Assembly (NCBI GenBank): GCA_009773075.1
Contig: WOUX01000023.1
Span: 1-9,033 of the forward strand
DNA length: 9,033 bases
Reading direction: 5' to 3'
From: a bacterium
GTDB lineage: Bacteria; Desulfobacterota; UBA8473
A program made the translations under genes and the position numbers. Within the stretch, counting starts at the first letter, position 1. Each line of letters opens with the position of its first letter. The notes under the pieces are model-generated. The model saw only the letters and a list, made by a program, of their open reading frames with translations. It was not told where the DNA came from and searched no databases. This document shows, in pieces, positions 1-5,416 of this stretch.

Positions 1-2
1 GT

Positions 3-680
3 GATATTGAATTTCTTGAATATGTCCGACGGGGTAAAAAGTTTCTGGAAGGAGCGGATAAAGATATCTCCCAGAGGTTCCTCTCCTGGACGGGGATATT
101 TTCTCAAGAGGAGAGGGTAGGGCTGTTAGAGAAGGTTATGGAAAAAGAAAAACTTAGTCTAAATAGAGGAGAGAGACTAATTGAAGAAGGACTCCACCAT
201 TTTCCGGGAGATGACCTTAATAGGATGCTTTATGTGGATGTTAAATATTCCCTTCCTGGAGATATGCTTAACAAGGTAGACTGGATGAGCATGAGAAATT
301 CGCTGGAAGTTAGGGTTCCTTTTCTAGATTACCGTGTAGTAGAGACTTCCTTTGGGATGGAAAGCAAACTGAAACTCAGGGGAAAAAGAAGAAAATACAT
401 CCTCCTGGAAACCTTTCGGGATATCCTTCCTAAGAGCCTTCATAATCGTCCTAAGTGGGGTTTTGAGATGCCTATAGGTAAATGGCTCAAAGGGGAACTA
501 AGATTCCTGATTGATGAGTACCTTTCCAGAGAGAAGATCAATCGACAAGGTATCTTTAACCCAATGGAAGTCGAAAAAGTGAAACAGGATCTGTTTCACA
601 GACGATCTGATACATCCTGGAAGCTCTGGAATCTTATCGTCTTCCAATACTGGTATGAAAGGTATTTCCCTCATAATTGA
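3..680 (+). CDS. asnB: Asparagine synthase-like amidotransferase, C-terminal part (5' end outside window)
   Basis: The reading frame is open from the left edge to a TGA at 678-680, giving 225 visible residues with no start codon required. The visible part is the end of the ATP-dependent synthetase domain of AsnB-type enzymes, which transfer glutamine-derived ammonia to an AMP-activated carboxylate. Diagnostic stretches are KVDWMSMRNSLEVRVPFLDY (about 274-333) and the later RPKWGFEMPIGKWL (about 450-490), both typical of the family. The N-terminal glutaminase domain and the ATP-pyrophosphatase loop would lie upstream of the window. Homologues of this kind are common in exopolysaccharide and exosortase-linked clusters, where they are thought to amidate sugars or other cell-surface substrates rather than make free asparagine; the glycosyltransferase neighbours fit that. 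The family is clear; the substrate is not. The C-terminus (YWYERYF) looks natural, so the 3' end seems intact. Confidence 0.9.
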   Translation, partial: DIEFLEYVRRGKKFLEGADKDISQRFLSWTGIFSQEERVGLLEKVMEKEKLSLNRGERLIEEGLHHFPGDDLNRMLYVDVKYSLPGDMLNKVDWMSMRNSLEVRVPFLDYRVVETSFGMESKLKLRGKRRKYILLETFRDILPKSLHNRPKWGFEMPIGKWLKGELRFLIDEYLSREKINRQGIFNPMEVEKVKQDLFHRRSDTSWKLWNLIVFQYWYERYFPHN

Positions 681-867
681 CATGCAGGGTTTATGAAGAG
701 AGTAAAAGACTGAAACAAAAAGGGCACAATGTGTGGGTTTTAACCAGACATGTCCCAAACTCAGACTTGACCGAAAACATTATAGAAGGGGTTAAGGAAT
801 TACTATATGGAATTGTCGAGAATAATCCACTTGTATATATTCTATTAACTAATAGCTGGGAGAAAGG
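677..867 (+). pseudogene. Remnant of a GT4-type glycosyltransferase N-terminal region
   Basis: A frame overlapping the asnB stop encodes a stretch that reads like the inside of a GT-B glycosyltransferase N-terminal domain: RVYEESKRLKQKGHNVWVLT, then an IIEGVKELLYGI strand. In complete enzymes this follows a Gly-rich nucleotide-sugar loop such as GG-x-E. Here that first strand and loop are missing, because the frame is closed by a TAA at 674-676 and the only possible start is the TTG at 677. Homology-like sequence stops near 867, where the next glycosyltransferase begins in another frame; the frame itself runs on to a TAG at 947-949. The piece is about 60 residues against roughly 350-400 for the family, so both ends are lost and it cannot be a working enzyme. 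I infer a deletion or recombination scar. A small translated peptide cannot be excluded but has no supporting ribosome-binding site beyond coupling to asnB. Confidence 0.6.
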
Positions 868-2067
868 TTGGAGAAAGTTAAAGTCGTACATATCATTACA
901 AGGTTGGACAAAGGAGGATCTGCCGAAAATACCTTACTCACTACTATAGGATTGGATAAGAATAAGTATGATGTGGTCTTGATAAAAGGTCTTTCCCTGG
1001 AATCGGATATGAGCGCTGAGGAAAAGACCTCTTTAGATGGAGGATTAAAGCAGGCAGAGCTTAAGGGTGTAAAGCTAATTACAGTTCCCTCTCTAATCCG
1101 ACGAATAAATCCTATTTTAGATCTACGAACCCTTTTTCGCCTGTACAGGATCTTCCTGCAGGGAAAGCCTGCTATTGTACATACTCACACATCGAAGGCT
1201 GGGATACTTGGTCGCTGGGCATCCTTCTTTGCAAGGATTCCCATAATCGTACATACCCCTCATGGTCACATCTTTTATGGCTATCACGGAAAGATTAAAA
1301 CGAAGTTATTCATACTGATCGAGAAATTGACGGCTATGATAACAGATAGGATTATAGCTTTGACAAAAAGGGAGAAGGAAGATCATATTCAATTCAATAT
1401 CTCAAAGCCTTATAAGTTTACAGTAATACATAGTGGTGTGAACCTGGAAGATTTCTCTAAAAGTTTCGACAATAATAAGGAATTAAAGAAAGAGCTAGGG
1501 ATACCGATAACAGATTCAATTGTTGCTACAGTAGGGAGGCTAGTTGAAATAAAAGGGCATAGGTATCTTCTAGATGCCGCACGTTTGGTCTTGAATAAGA
1601 TAGCGAACGTGACCTTTCTATTTGTCGGAGATGGCCATCTTATGACCGAATTAATCAGTCATGCTTCTGCCTTGGGAATCAAAAATAAAGCTATTTTTAC
1701 TGGATGGAGAAGTGATGTGGCCCAACTCATAAATACATTTGATATATTTGCATTACCTTCTCTAAACGAAGGGATGGGGAGGGTTCTTGTAGAGGCTATG
1801 GCTATGGGGAAACCGATTGTGGCTTCAAATATTGGTGGCATTCCAGACCTTGTAAAAGATGGGTCTAATGGCATATTATTTCCCCCCAGAGATGTGGATG
1901 CTATGGCAGAGGCAATCATAAAGCTGCTTTTGGATAGAGAGTTGGCAATGAAGATGGGAAAAGAAGGGGAAAGGATTTCTCTTAACTATGACACCGGTGT
2001 TATGGTAAAAAAGATTGAGGGATTGTATAAAGATTTATTGAGGAAGATAAGAGTAGAGATGGCTTAA
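868..2067 (+). CDS. Glycosyltransferase family 4 (GT-B fold)
   Basis: A complete 399-residue retaining glycosyltransferase that should move a sugar from a nucleotide-sugar donor to a lipid-linked or growing glycan at the cytoplasmic face of the membrane. The N-terminal domain starts with VVHIITRLDKGGSAENTLLT, carrying the Gly-rich loop, and has HTHTSKAGILGR (residues 105-116), a typical acceptor-side stretch of one GT4 subgroup. The C-terminal domain starts around VATVGRLVEIKGH and holds the E-x7-E signature, E301 and E309, in NEGMGRVLVEAMAMGKPIVA, followed by GGIPDLV. No membrane segment is evident. The start is the TTG at 868: upstream in frame there is a TAG at 853-855 and no ATG or GTG, and a purine-rich stretch (GGGAGAAAGG, 858-867) immediately precedes it, rather close for a good ribosome-binding site. 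The gene starts inside the glycosyltransferase remnant. Donor and acceptor sugars cannot be read from sequence. Confidence 0.93.
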   Translation: MEKVKVVHIITRLDKGGSAENTLLTTIGLDKNKYDVVLIKGLSLESDMSAEEKTSLDGGLKQAELKGVKLITVPSLIRRINPILDLRTLFRLYRIFLQGKPAIVHTHTSKAGILGRWASFFARIPIIVHTPHGHIFYGYHGKIKTKLFILIEKLTAMITDRIIALTKREKEDHIQFNISKPYKFTVIHSGVNLEDFSKSFDNNKELKKELGIPITDSIVATVGRLVEIKGHRYLLDAARLVLNKIANVTFLFVGDGHLMTELISHASALGIKNKAIFTGWRSDVAQLINTFDIFALPSLNEGMGRVLVEAMAMGKPIVASNIGGIPDLVKDGSNGILFPPRDVDAMAEAIIKLLLDRELAMKMGKEGERISLNYDTGVMVKKIEGLYKDLLRKIRVEMA

Positions 2068-2069
2068 AT

Positions 2070-3521
2070 ATGAGATTGAAACTCTATTTCACGTTATATT
2101 TAATTTCCTGCATTTTATCTTCTCCCCTTGCTTATGCAAATGACTATATCCAAATCCCTGGATTAATAGACCTGCGTTCAACATTTAGTGATGGCAGTTA
2201 TTCCATTGAAGAATTGGTTAATATGGCAAAGAATAGAGGTCTTGAGGTTGTAATATTTACTGATCATGACCGTATAGAAATGGAGTATGGTTTATTTCCA
2301 TTTCGACATATTATAAAGAAGAGGATTGAAAAACCCTCTGTATTGAAGATAGGCACGGAAAAATACCTTAACAAGATTAAGGAAGTGGGATATAAGTATC
2401 CAGAGATGATCTTGATTCCCGGAGTAGAGTCAGCCCCCTTTTACTATTGGACAGGGAGCATAATTAAAGGCAATCTAACTGCCCATAATTGGGAGAAGCA
2501 TATACTGATTATAGGATTGGAAAAACCTGAAGATTATAATAATTTACCCATTCTAAGTGGTGCATTTTCAACTAACTACGTAAGTCAGTTCCTGCCTGCC
2601 ACTCTGCTAATTATCATCGTTTCTGTACTTTTTGGCATATTTTTGATACGTTGCCGAGGAATCTACAGGAAAATTGGAATTATAGTGTTCATTTTAAGCC
2701 TTCTAGTGATTATAAACTATCATCCTTTTAAAAGCTCTATGTTTGATCAGTACCATGGAGATCAAGGAATCTTGCCCTATCAAGAGCTTATAGATTATGT
2801 TAATAAAAAGGGAGGCATAACCTTTTGGTCTCATCCTGAAAGCAAATCTGGCATAGATAAAAAAGGACGGATATATGTTAATACCCCACCCCATCCTGAT
2901 GATCTGGTCAAAGCAATGGGATATACAGGTTTTACAGCACTATATGGCGACAACATAACAGTAACAGAACCATACGGGCAGTGGGATACCGTTTTACAGG
3001 AATACTGCTTAGGAAAAAGGGCTAAACCTGCTTGGGGAATTTCTGGAGCCGATTATCACTCTGAGGCAGGGGGTAAATTGGGTGAATTCCCAACGATCTT
3101 TATGGTTAAAGAAAAAACCAAAGAGGAAGTCCTTTCCGCCTTAAAAAACGGAAGGATGTATGTCTATCAAGGGAGCATTGATTATAGGTTATCCCTTGAC
3201 AGATTTACTGTATTCGATCCCTCAACCCATTCCCAGGCTACCGTGGGAGGAGAAATCTCCGCAAAAGGCAGTCCAGTATTAGAAATAAAGCTCTCATCCT
3301 CAGATAAAAAAAATAACACGATACAAGGCAGGATCATTCGCTCTGGCAAATTGATTGATACATTTTCAGGGACAACGCCTCTGGAATATACCTATAGAGA
3401 CAACTATTTTAACCCCAACGAGAAAATATATTACAGAATAGATGTAAAGGGGCCAGGTATATTGGTGTCCAATCCGATTTTCGTCAGGTTTATTGGGGAA
3501 GGGAAGGGGGGTAGCCTGTGA
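2070..3521 (+). CDS. Exported, membrane-tethered PHP-fold metallohydrolase-like protein with inserted TM hairpin
   Basis: A 483-residue protein that begins two bases after the glycosyltransferase stop. Residues 1-23 look like a Sec signal peptide ending AYA; an LISC at 11-14 resembles a lipobox but lies very early. The PHP (polymerase and histidinol phosphatase) fold is suggested by DLRSTFSDG (34-42), TDHD (D65, H66, D67), GVES (E120), H144, SHPE (H255) and GADYH (D328, H330). The usual first motif DLHxHTxxSDG is shortened and has lost both histidines. Two hydrophobic segments, about 174-193 and 202-217, are joined by a basic turn (RCRGIYRK) and split the PHP domain; the positive-inside rule puts both halves in the periplasm. 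Residues from about 374 on look like a beta-sandwich domain. Its place among sugar genes suggests a role in surface glycan or phosphoester processing, but the substrate is unknown. It could also be a non-catalytic binding protein. Confidence 0.82.
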   Translation: MRLKLYFTLYLISCILSSPLAYANDYIQIPGLIDLRSTFSDGSYSIEELVNMAKNRGLEVVIFTDHDRIEMEYGLFPFRHIIKKRIEKPSVLKIGTEKYLNKIKEVGYKYPEMILIPGVESAPFYYWTGSIIKGNLTAHNWEKHILIIGLEKPEDYNNLPILSGAFSTNYVSQFLPATLLIIIVSVLFGIFLIRCRGIYRKIGIIVFILSLLVIINYHPFKSSMFDQYHGDQGILPYQELIDYVNKKGGITFWSHPESKSGIDKKGRIYVNTPPHPDDLVKAMGYTGFTALYGDNITVTEPYGQWDTVLQEYCLGKRAKPAWGISGADYHSEAGGKLGEFPTIFMVKEKTKEEVLSALKNGRMYVYQGSIDYRLSLDRFTVFDPSTHSQATVGGEISAKGSPVLEIKLSSSDKKNNTIQGRIIRSGKLIDTFSGTTPLEYTYRDNYFNPNEKIYYRIDVKGPGILVSNPIFVRFIGEGKGGSL

Positions 3522-4198
3522 TTGTAGCCATCCATCAACCCCAATACCTGCCATGGCTAGGATATTTTAATAAAATAGAACAAACGGACATTTTTGTTAT
3601 TCTGGACAATGTGCAATATAAAAAGAACGAGTGGCAAAACCGGAATCGCATAAAGACGGCTAATGGATGGCAATGGCTGACGGTACCTGTACAGTACAAA
3701 TTTCCAGAAAGAATTGACCAGGTAAAGATAAACAATAGAATAGATTGGAAGAGAAAACATCTAAATGCTATAGTTATTAATTATGGAAGATCTTTGTACT
3801 TTAACAAGTATCGATCTTTCTTTGAGGGTGTTTATTCACAGGAGTGGGAATACCTAGTTGATATAAATGTTTATTTAATCAACTTTCTCATAAAAGCTCT
3901 TGGTATCAGTACAGAAACATTAAGGGCTTCAAATCTTCAAGTAAGACAAGACCCCACCTATAGACTAATTGACATATGTAAGGAAGTGGGGGCAGATACT
4001 TATCTTGCAGGGAAAGATGGAAGGAAGTACATGGATATTGAAAAATTTGAAAAAGAGGATATTAAGGTTATATTTCAAGATTTTCAGCACCCTATTTACA
4101 ATCAACTTTTCGGGAATTTTGAGCCCCAGATGTCAGTTATAGACCTTTTTTTTAATTGTGGAGAGGACAGTCTCAAGATTCTAAGAGGTGACCAATGA
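3518..4198 (+). CDS. WbqC-family protein
   Basis: A complete 226-residue protein. The start IVAIHQPQYLPWLGYFNKI and the nearby DNVQYKKNEWQNRNRI are hallmarks of the WbqC-like family, found in O-antigen, capsule and other surface-sugar loci; family members are presumed to modify or transfer groups to nucleotide-linked or amino sugars, though the chemistry is poorly established. No signal peptide or membrane segment is seen, so it should be cytoplasmic. The GTG start at 3518 overlaps the PHP gene's TGA (GTGA, 4 nt) and has a strong ribosome-binding site, AAGGGGGG at 3504-3511. It in turn overlaps the next gene by 4 nt, so production with the PIG-L deacetylase is likely coupled. The pair probably acts on the same amino sugar, which is an inference from context. 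Length is ordinary for the family. Confidence 0.88.
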   Translation: MIVAIHQPQYLPWLGYFNKIEQTDIFVILDNVQYKKNEWQNRNRIKTANGWQWLTVPVQYKFPERIDQVKINNRIDWKRKHLNAIVINYGRSLYFNKYRSFFEGVYSQEWEYLVDINVYLINFLIKALGISTETLRASNLQVRQDPTYRLIDICKEVGADTYLAGKDGRKYMDIEKFEKEDIKVIFQDFQHPIYNQLFGNFEPQMSVIDLFFNCGEDSLKILRGDQ

Positions 4199-4809
4199 AT
4201 ATATTGGCCATAGGTGCCCATCCAGATGATATTGAATTCGGCTGTGGTGGATCTTTAATAAAGTATAAAGAGAAGGGAGATAATGTCTTCCTTATGGTTC
4301 TGACAGATGGTGAGTTGGGTGGAGACGGAAAAGTTAGACGGCATGAACAGAAGGAATCTTTGAAGATTCTACAGGCAAAAGAGCTTTTCTGGGGTGGATA
4401 TAGTGATACCAAGCTGCTGTTAGATCAAAGACTAATCCTCAATATTGAAAATGTGTTGCATAAGGTAAAGCCAGATTTTATCTTTGTTAATTACTTTGAT
4501 GATACCCATCAAGATCACCGTAATTTAGCAAAAGCCACTATCTCAGCTACAAGATATATCAAAAATGTACTCTTTTATGAGGTTCCCACCACTCAAAATT
4601 TCTCCCCAAATGTATTCGTTGATATCAATGAGGTCTTAAATGACAAGATTGCTTTACTGAAAGCCCATGGGTCACAAGTAATGAAAACAAATATAGAAGA
4701 CTTATCCATCCTTGAAATCGCAAAATCTTCTGCAAATTTTAGAGGCATTCAAGGACGAGTAAAGTATGCAGAAGGATTCGTATCCCTGCGTTTATTTATA
4801 AATGTTTGA
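4195..4809 (+). CDS. PIG-L/LmbE-type N-acetyl sugar deacetylase
   Basis: A complete 204-residue zinc-dependent deacetylase of the PIG-L (LmbE) family, whose members remove N-acetyl groups from GlcNAc-containing substrates such as GlcNAc-phosphatidylinositol, bacillithiol or mycothiol precursors, or nucleotide and lipid-linked amino sugars. The metal and catalytic motif is AHPDDIEFGCGG near the start (H9, D11, D12), followed by LTDGE and DDTHQDHRN (D102-N110, with H105 and H108), the latter giving the third metal ligand. No signal peptide is visible, so it acts in the cytoplasm. The ATG at 4195 overlaps the WbqC stop (ATGA) and has AGAGG at 4184-4188. In this context it most likely frees an amino group on a sugar of the surface glycan, perhaps for re-acylation, rather than taking part in thiol biosynthesis. 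A thiol role cannot be excluded from sequence alone. Confidence 0.9.
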   Translation: MNILAIGAHPDDIEFGCGGSLIKYKEKGDNVFLMVLTDGELGGDGKVRRHEQKESLKILQAKELFWGGYSDTKLLLDQRLILNIENVLHKVKPDFIFVNYFDDTHQDHRNLAKATISATRYIKNVLFYEVPTTQNFSPNVFVDINEVLNDKIALLKAHGSQVMKTNIEDLSILEIAKSSANFRGIQGRVKYAEGFVSLRLFINV

Positions 4810-4827
4810 GTGAGAGGAAAATATAAA

Positions 4828-5295
4828 GTGGGAAAAAAATTGAAATACGAAAGATTTGACAAACGTAAGTATGCAAGGATAAATACTGCCCTAGACACAA
4901 GATTTGTAATAATTAGTCAAGGTACTGATAGAGATATTTTTTCAAGAACGATGCAGGCTAAAACAAAGAGCATTTCCATCAGTGGAGTCTCTTTAGTAAC
5001 CAATACAGTACAGGTTGAGGGACTTCATATTTGTTCCTCTATATCGGGTATGGCCAAGAACAAACTAAAGTTAGAGATTGATTTGCCGTCCAACTACAAA
5101 ACCATAACCCCTATAGGAGAAGTTTGTTGGTATGATCTTATACCTGAGAGTGAGGAATACCTCTATAATGTAGGTGTATCTTTTATAGAACTAAGTGAAG
5201 AGGATAGCGAGGTTTTGAATAGATTTACAACTACAGAAAGAAAAAAGACTAAAACCTCCCTTAGTTTCCTTCGTAAATGGTTTCTAAGAGAGTAA
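4828..5295 (+). CDS. PilZ-domain protein (putative cyclic-di-GMP receptor)
   Basis: A small, soluble single-domain protein of 155 residues. PilZ domains bind cyclic-di-GMP through an RxxxR motif and a [D/N]xSxxG motif. Here R13-KYA-R17 fits the first. The second appears as S48-I-S50-I-S-G53, with serine in place of the usual Asp or Asn. The beta-barrel continues through IGEVCW and ends with GVSFIELSEED, also typical. The C-terminus is basic (about the last 25 residues). I prefer the GTG at 4828 because GAGAGGA (4812-4818) sits about 9 nt upstream; an in-frame GTG at 4810, directly after the deacetylase stop, would add six residues but has no ribosome-binding site. The gene directly follows the sugar cluster and may post-translationally control glycan production or motility. 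Binding must be considered unproven because of the changed second motif. Confidence 0.78.
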   Translation: MGKKLKYERFDKRKYARINTALDTRFVIISQGTDRDIFSRTMQAKTKSISISGVSLVTNTVQVEGLHICSSISGMAKNKLKLEIDLPSNYKTITPIGEVCWYDLIPESEEYLYNVGVSFIELSEEDSEVLNRFTTTERKKTKTSLSFLRKWFLRE

Positions 5296-5348
5296 CTCCA
5301 TAATTTATAAAAATTCGTTGGATGAAGTTAGCATTCCATCTAAAATGG

Positions 5349-5376
5349 TTGACTTTTTAAATCTTGTTCTTATCTT
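5349..5376 (+). promoter_or_regulatory. Possible sigma-70 promoter upstream of the ClpX-like gene
   Basis: The 121-nt gap after the PilZ gene is AT-rich and contains TTGACT (5349-5354, 5 of 6 to the -35 consensus) and TATCTT (5371-5376, 4 of 6 to the -10 consensus) with a 16-nt spacer. Transcription would start about 35 nt before the ATG at 5417. This is the largest gap in the plus-strand series, so a separate promoter is plausible. In AT-rich DNA such matches also arise by chance. Confidence 0.3.
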
Positions 5377-5416
5377 ACTCTATGAAAGCGATTAAAACAT
5401 CAATGTAGGTAATACG

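Noticed and set aside
677..706. Perfect -35-like TTGACA at the end of asnB
   Set aside because: No acceptable -10 hexamer at 16-18 nt downstream (GAGTAA or AGTAAA); the TTGACA is partly the asnB TGA stop context.
2100..2112. Lipobox-like LISC in the PHP protein's signal region, suggesting a lipoprotein
   Set aside because: The Cys would be residue 14, very early for a lipoprotein signal; cleavage after AYA at residue 23 is the better reading.
5324..5362. Short ATG-started frame of about 12 codons between the PilZ and ClpX-like genes
   Set aside because: No ribosome-binding site and no recognisable peptide; expected by chance in AT-rich DNA.
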